Shown: positions 9,051 to 18,356, counted from the first letter of the stretch. The stretch: 64,000 nt of DNA from Pontiella sulfatireligans (GCF_900890705.1 NZ_CAAHFH010000001.1:1798001-1862000), one strand, 5' to 3'. Numbers and translations: made by a program. Notes: generated by a model not told the origin, from the sequence alone.

Positions 9051-10619
9051 TTATTTATCCTGCGCAATGCCGCGCTTTTTAAAGATGCGTTCGAAACCGG
9101 CGATCACATCCTTATATTCGGGATTGCCTGCCAGGTTGGCGGTTTCGAGCGGATCTTTTTCATAGTCGTAGAGTTCGTTCGCCACCATCGGCCCCGAACG
9201 CTCGCCACCGTAATAATCCATTTTCACCCACTTCACATAGCGGTAGCGTTTGTCGCGCAGGGTGTACCCCATCAGACTGTTATTCCGCGGATATTGCTCC
9301 AGCGCTGCCTCGTGCACCATCGCCTTCGGATCTTCGAGGATCGGCAACAGCGATTTGCCTTCGACACTCTTGGGGATCGGCAGCCCCGCCAGTTCGCACA
9401 GCGTCGGGAAAATATCCACAAACTCCGAAGGTGATTCAGTCTTGGTGCCTTTCGCCTTTTGAGTTGGTGCGGCAAAAATCAACGGCGACCTCACGGCCTG
9501 CTCATAATTGGTGTGCTTACAAAACATGCCATGATCTCCGAGGTGCCAGCCATGATCTCCCCAAAGCACGATGATGGTGTTGTCGGCCAAACCCAGCTCG
9601 TCGAGTTTGGCGAGCACCTTGCCGATCTGGGAGTCGGTATAACTGACGCAGGCGCGGTAGCCATGGATCATTTCCAACTGCTGTGCTGCCGGGATCGGCC
9701 CCGGCGCAACCCCCGAATAACTGCCGCGTAGTTCCCAGCAGTCCTGCCCCGCATAATCCGGGGCGCCTTCAGGCATCTGCTGGAACGGCGCGAGTTTAAT
9801 TTTTGACCGGTCGTACATGTCCCAGTATTTTTTTGGTGCCACAAAAGGCAGGTGGGGCTTTTTAAAACCGACCGCAAGAAAGAAGGGCTTTCCACCCTTG
9901 GCTAACTTTTCCATCTGATCGATTGCGCAGTTGGCGAAAGACCCATCGTCATAGGCATCATCCGGGAGATCTATGCATTCGGTCAGCGGCTTGACCATCG
10001 GATATTCCAACAACGCCTGGACATAGGCCTTCTTATCGATTTTCTTGATGTTGTTCTTCTTCAGATAAGCCTTGAGTTCCTTGTTCTGCTTCGCCACCTC
10101 CGGATTGTGGAAACCGCTGGTTGGCTTGAGAATACCCTCGGCAAAGTAGCGCTGTTGAGGGTGCTGCTGGAACGGTTGCGACCATGATGGCTCATCAAAG
10201 GTTTTATCGACACAACGTGGATCATAAATTTTTCCTGTTCCGGTCGTCTCATAGCCTTTAGCCCGCAGGTACTCCGGCAGTGAGAGCGTATCGGGATTCG
10301 CTTCACGCATTTTGGTCTTCAGGTCGTAAACCTTTGTCGTGTCCGTATAGGTTCCGGTCATCAGGCTGGCGCGCGACGGCCCGCAGACCGACTGCTGGCA
10401 GGCATTGTTCAGGAACACCGTCCCCCGCTCCGCCAGCGTATCGATGTTTGGCGTCAGGACATCCGTATCGCCGTAGCATCCGAGCATCGGCTTGAGGTCG
10501 TCCACCGCGATGAACAAGATGTTCGGCCTCGTGGCGCGGGCATCCTTGCCTGCGCTGCGCTGACTGGAAGCCTGCACCACAACCACTGACAGTAGAACTG
10601 TTGCTAAAATCCGTTTCAT
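9051..10619 (-). CDS. Iduronate-2-sulfatase-like type I sulfatase
   Basis: 522 residues. MKRILATVLLSVVVVQASS is a signal peptide. AVDDLKPMLGCYG at 38-50, formylglycine Cys79 in CGPSRASLMTG, Lys motif GKIYD, and WGDHGWHLGDHGMFCKHTNYEQAVRSPLI put it in the same branch as the sulfatases at 6459 and 23425. The start overlaps the stop of the preceding sulfatase in a TAATG arrangement, which points to translational coupling. It contains a lysine-rich insertion (KAYLKKNNIKKIDKKAY, roughly residues 180-197). Sulfate-ester hydrolysis is certain from the family; the sugar is not. Confidence 0.92.
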   Translation of the reverse strand: MKRILATVLLSVVVVQASSQRSAGKDARATRPNILFIAVDDLKPMLGCYGDTDVLTPNIDTLAERGTVFLNNACQQSVCGPSRASLMTGTYTDTTKVYDLKTKMREANPDTLSLPEYLRAKGYETTGTGKIYDPRCVDKTFDEPSWSQPFQQHPQQRYFAEGILKPTSGFHNPEVAKQNKELKAYLKKNNIKKIDKKAYVQALLEYPMVKPLTECIDLPDDAYDDGSFANCAIDQMEKLAKGGKPFFLAVGFKKPHLPFVAPKKYWDMYDRSKIKLAPFQQMPEGAPDYAGQDCWELRGSYSGVAPGPIPAAQQLEMIHGYRACVSYTDSQIGKVLAKLDELGLADNTIIVLWGDHGWHLGDHGMFCKHTNYEQAVRSPLIFAAPTQKAKGTKTESPSEFVDIFPTLCELAGLPIPKSVEGKSLLPILEDPKAMVHEAALEQYPRNNSLMGYTLRDKRYRYVKWVKMDYYGGERSGPMVANELYDYEKDPLETANLAGNPEYKDVIAGFERIFKKRGIAQDK

Positions 10620-12124
10620 TATTTACCCCAGCTTTGATCGCGCGTATGCGCGTTGATTTCCTTGCGCCAGTCTTGCAGCACGGCGAGCATTTCCGCCGTC
10701 TTTTCCGGCCTCTTTTTGGACAAATCGTTCTGCTCCCCGATGTCCTTAGACAGGTCGTAGAGCTCGACGTGGTCGGCGTTGTACCATTCCAACAACTTAT
10801 AGTCGCCGATACGCACCGCACTGCTGTCGGTGTCGCCGGTGCTGTACGGCCGGCTCGTTGGCGAATGCCAGAACACCGGCTTGCCGCGCTTGAACATCTC
10901 CCCTTTCAGCGAAGGCACAATGCTGATGCCGTCGATGTGGTTTTTCGGTTGCAGCGGCAGCCCGGCCATTTCGAGAAACGTCGGGAACAGGTCGGAGCCG
11001 ACCACCACATCCCGTTCATTCACAAAGCCCGGTTTGGTGACGCCCGGCCACTTGACGATGAACGCCTCGCGGATGCCGCCTTCGTAGAGCCAGCCCTTGC
11101 CGGTTTTTAACGGCAGGTTGCTGGTGGCCAGCGGACGCCCGCTGATCTTGCCGTTGGTTTCGCCGCGATTTGAAAGCCCGCCGTTATCGGCCGTGAAGGC
11201 AATGATCGTGTTGTCGGCAATGCCAAGTTTTTCCAGGGTCTGGAAAACACGGCCGAGACTTTCATCGACGCTTTCAATCATAGCGGCGTAGACGGCATTA
11301 TCCTGCCGCATCTTTTGATCGCCCCGCCCCGTTGCCTGGTCGACCAGCGCATATTCCGGCCCGTCAAACTTCATGGTCTTGAGCTTGGCCTCATATTTCT
11401 TCACCAACCGCGCAGGCGCTTCGAGCGGTGTGTGTACGCCGTAGTGCGAGAGATACAGGAAGAACGGGTTAGATGAATTGTCCTCAATAAAATCCAGACA
11501 CTTCGTCGTCATGGTTTCCGTGATGTAGTCACCGTCCTTTCCGTCTTCCATGCCGGCGATATATTCCTTATCCAGACCGATCTCCCAACCCTTCTTCAGC
11601 TTGTCGGTCTCCTTCTTCCGGTACGGATAAAAATAGGTGGTGGGAGCACCGGCGGCGCCGGCGGCAATATTGACATCAAAGCCCATATTCTGAGGCAGCG
11701 TTTCGGCCTCGTGGGCCAGATGCCACTTGCCGGCAAAGCAAGTTTTGTATCCGCCGGCGCCGAGCGCCTGAGCCATGGTGCGGTCTTCGGGCTGCAGATG
11801 GCCCTTGCCTCCCGGCACGCCTCCTCGCGCGGGGAACCGACCGGTGATGACGCCGTAACGCGCCGGCAAGCAACGCGGATGGGGCGTGTAGCCCTGCATA
11901 TATCGCACACCTTCCTTCGCCAGACGGTCAATGTTCGGTGTTTCATAAAATTTGGAGCCCTGAACGCCCAGATCCATCCAGCCGAGATCATCGACGTAAA
12001 ACAGAATAATATTGGGGTGGCCTTCGGCGGTCTCCACTTTGTTCCGACTCTTTGCCTTCGCCGCGCCGAAACTGGTAGCGGCCGAAGCAATCGCGGTGGT
12101 TTGCAGGAAATGTCTTCTTCTCAT
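10619..12124 (-). CDS. Tat-exported type I sulfatase
   Basis: 501 residues from ATG 12124 (GGAG 7-8 bases upstream); an ATG 51 bases earlier would bury the signal. MRRRHFLQTTAIASAATSFG is a twin-arginine signal, unlike most of its Sec-type neighbours, implying export in folded form. YVDDLGWMDLG at 43-53, formylglycine Cys85 in RCLPARYGVITG, GKWHLAHE, and TADNGGLSNRGETNG belong to an arylsulfatase or GalNAc-6-sulfatase-like branch. First gene of the 12124-6459 unit; the next sulfatase starts inside its stop codon. Upstream lies a 159-base regulatory gap with the TGTTATAT repeat. Confidence 0.92.
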   Translation of the reverse strand: MRRRHFLQTTAIASAATSFGAAKAKSRNKVETAEGHPNIILFYVDDLGWMDLGVQGSKFYETPNIDRLAKEGVRYMQGYTPHPRCLPARYGVITGRFPARGGVPGGKGHLQPEDRTMAQALGAGGYKTCFAGKWHLAHEAETLPQNMGFDVNIAAGAAGAPTTYFYPYRKKETDKLKKGWEIGLDKEYIAGMEDGKDGDYITETMTTKCLDFIEDNSSNPFFLYLSHYGVHTPLEAPARLVKKYEAKLKTMKFDGPEYALVDQATGRGDQKMRQDNAVYAAMIESVDESLGRVFQTLEKLGIADNTIIAFTADNGGLSNRGETNGKISGRPLATSNLPLKTGKGWLYEGGIREAFIVKWPGVTKPGFVNERDVVVGSDLFPTFLEMAGLPLQPKNHIDGISIVPSLKGEMFKRGKPVFWHSPTSRPYSTGDTDSSAVRIGDYKLLEWYNADHVELYDLSKDIGEQNDLSKKRPEKTAEMLAVLQDWRKEINAHTRDQSWGK

Positions 12125-12215
12125 CCTAATCTCCAATCTACTGGTATAACACGTATATAGCGTAAGACGAATCAAAGCAATGAAAACGGACAGTATTTAA
12201 CACAAAAATAGATAT

Positions 12216-12234
12216 TGTTATATGTATGTTATAC
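12216..12234. promoter_or_regulatory. TGTTATAT direct repeat (11-bp period) upstream of a sulfatase operon
   Basis: Plus-strand TGTTATAT at 12216-12223 and TGTTATAC at 12227-12234 are 11 bases apart. An inverted copy, GGTATAACA, is at 12143-12151, so both arms of the 159-base gap (12125-12283) carry the element. The sulfatase start is at 12124, about 92 bases away. Two further sites of the same form occur at 37140 and 62462. A 7-base half-site, 4-base spacer, 7-base half-site layout is typical of OmpR/PhoB-type response regulators; assigning it to such a regulator is inference. Confidence 0.45.
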
Positions 12235-12283
12235 CGACCGACCCGAAACAGCACAAACGCCCATTCACCCCAGTCGCCATGAC

Positions 12284-13498
12284 CTATTTCTTTTTAACAT
12301 TCTGCGTCAGATCCACATATTCCCCGCTCATAAATGCCAACGACATTGCCGTCCATGAAAGTTGATAATAGGTGCTGCGAGCGGTCAGTTTAAGTGTTTT
12401 GAGCAGGTCGTAGGCTTCTAAGGCAAAATCATGATATGCCGAATCCGTCATGGCCGCTACACCGGCACACCCGACGATCACCGCCGAACGAGAGCTGGCG
12501 ATCGGAGCAGCGGCCGGACGAGGCGTTCCATCCAGTTCATATTCGTCGGTCAGCTTCCCGGCCCCCTGAGCACCAAAAAAGGCATTTACTTTTTCGAGAT
12601 AGGCTTTGGCGCGCGGGTCGCCCGTCCAGCAATAGTGCTGAGCAATACGAAACGGGGTGCGGGCGGAATCCGTCTGATAATGTGTGGGTGCCCCCTCGAA
12701 AGCCGTCACGGGCTCGCCCTTCGCGTTGCTCCACGCGGGAACCAGTCCGTTTTCAGCATTGCCGTTCGCCTTGTTCAGGCTGTTGAACAGCGCCGTGTAG
12801 TTGACGTCAATCACATGATCCCAAAACGCAACGTCATCGGTATAGCGCCCGAAAACTTCGAAGAACGCCGGTGCGAAATAAGAAAGATTCAACAGGTCCG
12901 CCCCGCCCCATTGATTGCCCGGCTTCACAATACCGGTCTCGTGCTCAATCTCGTGCTTCTTCACGAGAGCAACCTGGCGTAGAGCATAGTCGCGGTAACG
13001 CTGCGCCAACGCGCCGGATCCACCCCACTTGGAGTCCGCCATGATCAGGGCAAAAGCAATGTCTTCATCCGAATCGGTCGCAGCGGTCGGCGAGTCCGCT
13101 CCCGGACAGGCCTTCGTTCCTTCCGGATTGATATACCATGCCATCAGTCCGGTGCTGTCCACCCAATGAAGGCTGTAGCGAAACAGGTCGTCGAAAAGTT
13201 CCTGATCATCAAAATAGACGGAGAGGATCATGCCGTAGGCAATGCCCTCGGAAACGGTCGAATTAGCAATTCCATCCGGCGTGTCGAGCCTCACCACCCG
13301 GCGAAATCCATTCGCTCCATCCCCGGTCACCAATGTCGTCTTCCAGTGGGCGTAGGCGTGTCGGGCATCGGCAGGGTCCGCTTGTTTCGGAAGCTGACAT
13401 CGATCAGGTTTCACCTGCTGCATACTCGAGCATCCGCAAAGCAGTATAAGCAAAGAACCTACTCCCAGCATCCGCATCAAGCTCATATCAGACGTCAT
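12284..13498 (-). CDS. GH8 family glycosidase, lipoprotein
   Basis: 404 residues. GSLLILLCGC is a lipobox with Cys23, so the enzyme should be lipid-anchored. GH8 hallmarks are the acid Glu84 in VSEGIAYGM, YFDDQELFDDLFRYS, AWYINPEG, ATDSDEDIAFALIMAD (140-154) and the late TDSARTPFRIAQHYCW helix, consistent with an inverting (alpha/alpha)6 enzyme. GH8 includes endoglucanases, chitosanases, xylanases and reducing-end xylose-releasing exo-oligoxylanases; with a GH10 and esterases nearby, a xylan-type role is plausible but unproven. It begins 60 bases after the SMP-30 gene and ends before the sulfatase promoter gap, so it may close the transcript that starts near 27126. Confidence 0.9.
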   Translation of the reverse strand: MTSDMSLMRMLGVGSLLILLCGCSSMQQVKPDRCQLPKQADPADARHAYAHWKTTLVTGDGANGFRRVVRLDTPDGIANSTVSEGIAYGMILSVYFDDQELFDDLFRYSLHWVDSTGLMAWYINPEGTKACPGADSPTAATDSDEDIAFALIMADSKWGGSGALAQRYRDYALRQVALVKKHEIEHETGIVKPGNQWGGADLLNLSYFAPAFFEVFGRYTDDVAFWDHVIDVNYTALFNSLNKANGNAENGLVPAWSNAKGEPVTAFEGAPTHYQTDSARTPFRIAQHYCWTGDPRAKAYLEKVNAFFGAQGAGKLTDEYELDGTPRPAAAPIASSRSAVIVGCAGVAAMTDSAYHDFALEAYDLLKTLKLTARSTYYQLSWTAMSLAFMSGEYVDLTQNVKKK

Positions 13499-13558
13499 GT
13501 TCCATACCCCCTACCATTCACTAGATCCCGCGAAGCCAAATCCTGCACAGCACCAAGG

Positions 13559-14563
13559 TCACAGTGAAAAGCCCGGATTGCTCAACTCAATTTGGTACAC
13601 ACTCTTGCCTGCTGTAACGTATAATATCTTGGATGTAGGCCCTCTTCCAAAGGTGACATTCGTCGGTTTCTCCGGCACTGCTATTGAAGCCAGTTCATCT
13701 CCCGACGGCGAAAACACCGCCACTTTCCGATCTCCATGCAAAGCAGCATAGACATTGCCCTTGATATCAACCGCCATACCATCGGCTTTGCAAGCGGCAA
13801 ATTCGCCACGATATTCGACCTCACCATTTTCATCTAAATCGTAGGCAAGAATCGCATGAGGTACAGTTCTTTTTTCCAACTGCCCAACTCCTCCGCCCAC
13901 CGCTCCATTATCTACTGAAGCAACATAGAGGGTGCGTTGATCCGGGGATACCATCACACCGTTAGGCTTGACCGCATTGATAATAATCAGGGAGACCTTT
14001 CCGTCCGGGTCAATTCGATAAACCCCTTGAACCGATTGATATATCGGTTCAAATGCCATCTGACGCCCATAGGAGGGATCAGAAAAATAGATGCGTCCTT
14101 TTTTATCAATCGCCAGATCATTGGGCGCATTGAAAGGCAACTCTTTATAGGTCGCCGCCAGAATGACGCTTTTCCCCGTTTTCATATCGGTTCGAATGAT
14201 TCGACGCCCCCCGAAATCAGCCCCTTGGGCAATCACCAGATTTCCATCCGCATCAAAAGCCATCCCGTTGGCCTGTCCGCTCGGCGAACGAAAGATGCGA
14301 GCTTCTTTCTTTTCAACATCATAGCGCCAGATATGACCGGCCATATCGAGTCCGGTATGGCTCCAGGTTATATCCGAGAAATAGAGATCCCCGTCGGGAG
14401 AAACGGCAGGCCCTTCCGTAAAGGAATCGGCCCCATCAAACAATACTTCCAACTTGGAACCGGGAGGAAAAATGGAAGGCTCATCTGCAATAGATTCGAC
14501 CATCAAAAACCCAAAACACATCCATACACCCAATACAATCCGCCAACTTCCTTTGATATTCAT
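13559..14563 (-). CDS. SMP-30/gluconolactonase-family protein, secreted
   Basis: 334 residues with an N-terminal signal or anchor (about 1-26). The six-bladed propeller pattern of SMP-30 is visible: FTEGPAVSPDGDLYFSD with metal-ligand Glu50, GQANGMAFDADGNLVIAQG, FNAPNDLAIDKKGRIYFSDP with the central Asn, GVMVSPDQRTLYVAS, and CKADGMAVDIKGNVYAA. Family members hydrolyse sugar lactones or aryl esters. In this cluster it could open a fuconolactone or another lactone, or act as an esterase; an extracellular location would be unusual for a catabolic lactonase, so the role is open. It lies 32 bases after a sulfatase scrap and 60 bases before the GH8 gene. Confidence 0.88.
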   Translation of the reverse strand: MNIKGSWRIVLGVWMCFGFLMVESIADEPSIFPPGSKLEVLFDGADSFTEGPAVSPDGDLYFSDITWSHTGLDMAGHIWRYDVEKKEARIFRSPSGQANGMAFDADGNLVIAQGADFGGRRIIRTDMKTGKSVILAATYKELPFNAPNDLAIDKKGRIYFSDPSYGRQMAFEPIYQSVQGVYRIDPDGKVSLIIINAVKPNGVMVSPDQRTLYVASVDNGAVGGGVGQLEKRTVPHAILAYDLDENGEVEYRGEFAACKADGMAVDIKGNVYAALHGDRKVAVFSPSGDELASIAVPEKPTNVTFGRGPTSKILYVTAGKSVYQIELSNPGFSL

Positions 14564-14595
14564 AGTTCAATCTCCTGCAACAACATTACGGGTAG

Positions 14596-14664
14596 TTACC
14601 ACGCCTCGCCCGGCACATGCCATTTGCCGATCATACAGGTTGTGTAGCCGGTTCCTTTCATCAT
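14596..14664 (-). pseudogene. Sulfatase fragment (22 codons around the GKWH motif)
   Basis: A 22-codon frame reads MMKGTGYTTCMIGKWHVPGE then AW and stop. GYTTCMIGKWHVPG matches the conserved Lys/His segment found in the middle of every type I sulfatase here (compare GYKTAMIGKWHLG), yet no formylglycine motif or remaining body exists. Its ATG overlaps the TGA of the preceding hydrolase. It is best read as what is left after deletion of a sulfatase gene. The length leaves some chance of coincidence, but the motif is highly specific. Confidence 0.7.
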
Positions 14665-15815
14665 CATTTAACCTTTGTATTTTCCATGGCGAAATCGACG
14701 GTCATTTGAACAACCTCATCCTGGCTTGGCTCGATCCCGGCATTCCACCAACCGTGGGCCGCCCCCCTCACCATCTGGACGGTCACATCGGCCCCGCAGT
14801 CGGCGGCCTTTTCCTTCAAATGCGCCGCGTGCTGCGGTGGGATCACAAAATCCTGGTCGCCGTGGATATGCAGCAACGGAGCATTGTCATTCTTCAGCCA
14901 CCAGACGGGGCTGAGTTCCTCGGTCATTTTACGGACCGCAGCATCTTCCTTCCCATAGTTAAAATGCTGTGACTTATTGATGTACCGCGACCAGTGGTCG
15001 GGCGCAAATTTTCTATCCGGCCCTTGGTAATCAAATAAGTTATTGTCCCGGAAATCGGAAGGCCCGAACCAGGAAACTCCGGCGGCCAGTTCAACCTTAT
15101 ATTTCGCCAGCGCAGGATCCCCCGCAAAATCATCCGCTCCCGAAAAAGTCAATAACTGAGCCAAATGCCCGCCGGCCGAGGAGCCGAACACCACGACGCG
15201 ATTCATATCGACATCGAGTTCCTCTTCATGCTGTTTGAGGAAGCGCAGGCCATCGCGACAATCGACGACACAGTCGCGCATCAGCACATCATCTTTTGGA
15301 TTCCACATTTTTACCAGACGATACATCACGCTGACGCAGACAAAACCCTGATCGGAAAGCTGATCGAACAGCGGTTGGATATCGCCGCCGATCTCTTTGT
15401 TCCCGCCGACCCATCCACCGCCGTGGGTATAGTAAAAGACCGGTGCTTTACCATCGACCGGCTTGCGCGGGGCATAAATATCCATGAGCAGCGTTTCATT
15501 ACCCGCCCGTTTGTAGACCACATTACGGGTGACGGTGCCATCCCATTTCGGATCAGGCAGGTCAGCCCCGACCACAAATTCGTCAAACGACACAAAGCCA
15601 TCCTGGTCGGCATCCAGATTCCCGTATTTCTGCCAAGCCGCGCCATCCGTTTCAGACAGCTTGTAGTCGCGCGTTTTATCTGCCTTCACGAAGGCGTTGT
15701 TCGCCTTGATCCCCCGATTATACGCATCATCCGTTTTCAGGTCGGCCGGAAACGCCATCGAACATCCGCTCAAAAGGACGAAACACAACAAACTTTTTAA
15801 TTGTCGAGTAGACAT
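14664..15815 (-). CDS. Alpha/beta-hydrolase (carbohydrate esterase-like) lipoprotein with N-terminal EF-hand
   Basis: 383 residues from ATG 15815 (AAGGAAG upstream). LLCFVLLSGC is a lipobox with Cys18. Residues 68-79 (DADQDGFVSFDE) form a canonical EF-hand loop, preceded by a weaker one near 46-57, so the N-terminus probably binds calcium. The catalytic part has the oxyanion motif HGGG (131-134), nucleophile Ser213 in GSSAGG, an acid in HGDQDFVIP and the His in GAAHGWW, as in the acetyl-esterase/HSL-like branch. Likely role: removing acetyl or other ester groups from the target polysaccharide (inference). Its promoter or 5' leader directly abuts the truncated end of the group II intron. Confidence 0.88.
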   Translation of the reverse strand: MSTRQLKSLLCFVLLSGCSMAFPADLKTDDAYNRGIKANNAFVKADKTRDYKLSETDGAAWQKYGNLDADQDGFVSFDEFVVGADLPDPKWDGTVTRNVVYKRAGNETLLMDIYAPRKPVDGKAPVFYYTHGGGWVGGNKEIGGDIQPLFDQLSDQGFVCVSVMYRLVKMWNPKDDVLMRDCVVDCRDGLRFLKQHEEELDVDMNRVVVFGSSAGGHLAQLLTFSGADDFAGDPALAKYKVELAAGVSWFGPSDFRDNNLFDYQGPDRKFAPDHWSRYINKSQHFNYGKEDAAVRKMTEELSPVWWLKNDNAPLLHIHGDQDFVIPPQHAAHLKEKAADCGADVTVQMVRGAAHGWWNAGIEPSQDEVVQMTVDFAMENTKVK

Positions 15816-15872
15816 AATATACTTCCTTTCAATATTTTTAACTTTCACTTTCAATATTGCAAGGAACGTCAA

Positions 15873-16543
15873 TGCCCCTCACAGAACCGGACTTGTGGAT
15901 TTCCCACATCCGGCTCTTCGATTCATCTCACGCAACACGAACATCCCGCACTGGGACTGTCCCGCTCCACCGCCCTGTTCCTGCCAAGGCTTATGGAGCA
16001 CCTTTCGCGTATTCCGATATAAGGAAAAGTTTGAGCTCAGTTGTATCCATCTCAGTGTATGGCATCCTTCGCCTTTTCCCTTTACGACAAACCGTCAACC
16101 CCTTCGGGCGGCTCTATGTCCTCGGCGGGCATTGCCCCGCCTACCCCTCTATTACGGGTCGATCCGACTACCGGAGCATCGTACCGCCTCGTCACCTCTT
16201 CGGCTTCCTCAGCGGCTTTCGCGGAATGCCCCGGTTCTCCCAAGTTCCGCCTTAAACAATTCATTCGCCCGCCACGGCCTGAGACCCCGGCACGCCGTGC
16301 AACCCTCGCCTTTCACGGGCTACACGATACTGGCTTCCAGGAGATGAAACCCTTGGCCCTGCGCAACAATGGAAAATTTCGGGGCTTATAGCCTTCACTT
16401 CCGTTGTGGCTGACGAGCTGCTATTCCTACAGCTTCGACTGACTCGTTGCCTCCTCAACCGTGTAGGTCTATTCCATGCCGGCGACTAACCTTTACATGG
16501 GCTGGATTGTCCAGCTTGTTTAAGACTGCTTTGCTTGGCGCAC
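15873..16543 (-). mobile_element. Degenerate group II intron (RT deleted, 3' end truncated)
   Basis: Read on the minus strand, the element begins with GTGCG at 16543, the canonical group II 5' end, 17 bases after a GH29 stop. About 450 bases of structured, non-coding sequence follow. Then comes a short frame, MDTTELKLFLISEYAKGAP and stop, that looks like the first residues of an intron-encoded reverse transcriptase, followed directly by an apparent RT tail and domain V at 15884-15916. Normally some 1.2 kb of RT lies between. After domain V the GAGGGGCA strand has no partner and no usual 3' splice end is seen, so domain VI is truncated near 15873. Unlikely to splice or move unaided. Confidence 0.75.
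15884..15916 (-). ncRNA. Group II intron domain V hairpin
   Basis: The minus strand reads GAGCCGGA, a stem-loop around a GAAA-containing loop, then TCCGGTTC. This is the domain V signature: AGC catalytic triad, closing G-U wobble at the third pair, two-base bulge region, total about 33 bases. It is the most conserved part of group II ribozymes and appears intact here even though the rest of the element is decayed. Confidence 0.85.
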
Positions 16544-16559
16544 TCATTTTTTCATTTCA

Positions 16560-18356
16560 CTATTCATAGAGCTCCAACGAATTGAGATCCATGTAGCCGT
16601 CCCACTTGAGGATCTGCAGACGGAAGGCATCGGATACCACCGGCTCAGCCAGCAGAATATTACAGTCGCCGCCAATGGAGGTTCCGGCATGAACCGTTTT
16701 CCAACCCTTGGAACTTTTGGCCTGGATTTCGTACTTCTGCACCCGGCTTCCGCTGCCGAACTTACCCTCCATCAGTTTGATTTGACTGACTGACATCGGG
16801 ACTTTCAGTTCAAGCTGAATCCAGGGCTGTGCATCTTTCGAATCCGGGCCCCAGGTGTTTTTCACAAAGATCCCTTCGGAAAATTCCGTTGCATCAGCAG
16901 CGACCACGTTCCGCGCACCTTTTTTGGGATTGTGTTCGCTCGAAGCCGTCGCAGCCGCTCCAATAGAAACCGGTATTTCGAGTGTATTAATTGGAGTGAT
17001 TTCCGATGCCGGCTGATCAAGTGTGAGCTTAATCAAGGTATTGATCGGATTAATATTTACTGCATCCATTTTGATGATCAGTTTTTCCGGAGTCTGAACA
17101 AATTGAGCAGTTCCGCCCGAGAGGACTTCCATCGATTGGATACCGACCGGCAGTGCCGGAAGCTCCAGCACGCCGTTCCATGAGGCCAATATATGCAGAT
17201 ACATCGTGCGGTCCTTATAGGTCGATGCCCCCCAGATGCCGGGGATATACGGACCGCCCTGCGTACCATAAATCGATTCCCCGTACGTCTTCATCCAAAC
17301 GCCCACTTCGAGCAGGCGCTTTTGATGATCCGGAATAAATTCGCCGGTACCGCGCGGCCCGACTCCGAGCGCCAGGTTACCGTTACCGCCCGCACAGCGA
17401 ACCAACAGACTGATGGCCTGCGTCAACGGCATAGCCGGCTTCTCACCCATCCAGGCCCAGCCGCCGCCGATCACGCTACAGGTTTCCCATGGGCGGTTGG
17501 TTTGGAAGCGGCCGATCGAGCGCTCCGGCCCATCAAAATCGCCGCCATGAAGCTGAGGGGAGTTCCATCGATGGTTAAGGATAATGCCCGGCTGCAGTTC
17601 GCGGATCATGCGCACAAGTGCGTCGCCATCCCATCGATCGGCCGGCAGGCCAAGGCCATCGAACCACATGACATCGATCTTTCCGTAGTTGGTCATCAGC
17701 TCGCGGATTTGCGGAAATAGAAACTCTTTTGCATATTTTTCATAGTCTGCGGAGGCATAGATCGGGTTGTACCAATCGGGTTGTGAATAATAGAGCGCGA
17801 CCTTGATCCCGTATTTATGACAGGCATCGACAATCTCCTTCGTCGCATCGCGGCCGAACGGGGTATTCATGATGTTGTAGTCGGTGAGCTCGGTGTCGAA
17901 CACGCAGAACCCGTCGTGGTGCTTGGTCAACCAGATTAAATATTTTGCACCGGACTTTTTCACGGTGCGTACCAACTCGTCGGCATCAAAGTTCGGCGCT
18001 TCAAGCTGCTTATATTGGTTGTCGTAGATTTCCTGCGGGATCCCCTTGGTTACCTTGTCGTCTGTCGAATGCCCCGGCCGCGGCCCCATGCGCCCCCAGC
18101 CGAGTGAGCACTCCAGCATCGATGCCGGCCCCCAACAGTAGAAGAGTCCGAAGCGAGCCTCGTTCCACCAGGCCATATCCTCTTCGGAAGCGAATAAAAA
18201 CGGGCGGTTTTCTTCCGGCACCGTTTCCATCCATTGAACCAATTCTTCAGGATGGTAATACGGCTCAATCCCGTCGGTATGCGTCGGCATCGCAAAAGGA
18301 CTCAGGCAGGATGCCGCCCATGTGATTAAAGTTAAAATATAGATACCATTTTTCAT
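16560..18356 (-). CDS. GH29 alpha-L-fucosidase with C-terminal F5/8-type domain
   Basis: 598 residues, signal peptide about 1-22. Catalytic domain: DMAWWNEARFGLFYCWGP, KYLIWLTKHHDGFCVFDT, NTPFGRDATKEIVDACHKYG, nucleophile Asp233 in MWFDGLG, and GGNGNLALGVGPRG. A beta domain and, from about 450, a discoidin-like F5/8 type C module (VSIGAAATASSE and QIKLMEGKFGSGSRVQKYEI) follow, probably carbohydrate-binding. The usual FIHWG is FYCWG here, losing the HW His. The start immediately follows the upstream stop (TAA then ATG). Very close paralogue of the GH29 at 21594-23381, so the pair arose by duplication with the large glycosidase between them. Confidence 0.93.
   Translation of the reverse strand: MKNGIYILTLITWAASCLSPFAMPTHTDGIEPYYHPEELVQWMETVPEENRPFLFASEEDMAWWNEARFGLFYCWGPASMLECSLGWGRMGPRPGHSTDDKVTKGIPQEIYDNQYKQLEAPNFDADELVRTVKKSGAKYLIWLTKHHDGFCVFDTELTDYNIMNTPFGRDATKEIVDACHKYGIKVALYYSQPDWYNPIYASADYEKYAKEFLFPQIRELMTNYGKIDVMWFDGLGLPADRWDGDALVRMIRELQPGIILNHRWNSPQLHGGDFDGPERSIGRFQTNRPWETCSVIGGGWAWMGEKPAMPLTQAISLLVRCAGGNGNLALGVGPRGTGEFIPDHQKRLLEVGVWMKTYGESIYGTQGGPYIPGIWGASTYKDRTMYLHILASWNGVLELPALPVGIQSMEVLSGGTAQFVQTPEKLIIKMDAVNINPINTLIKLTLDQPASEITPINTLEIPVSIGAAATASSEHNPKKGARNVVAADATEFSEGIFVKNTWGPDSKDAQPWIQLELKVPMSVSQIKLMEGKFGSGSRVQKYEIQAKSSKGWKTVHAGTSIGGDCNILLAEPVVSDAFRLQILKWDGYMDLNSLELYE

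Noticed and set aside
15697-16347. Plus-strand open frame of 216 codons over the intron region
   Set aside because: It is antisense to the group II intron and runs into the neighbouring esterase gene; such frames are common artefacts opposite structured intron RNA and the composition is not protein-like.
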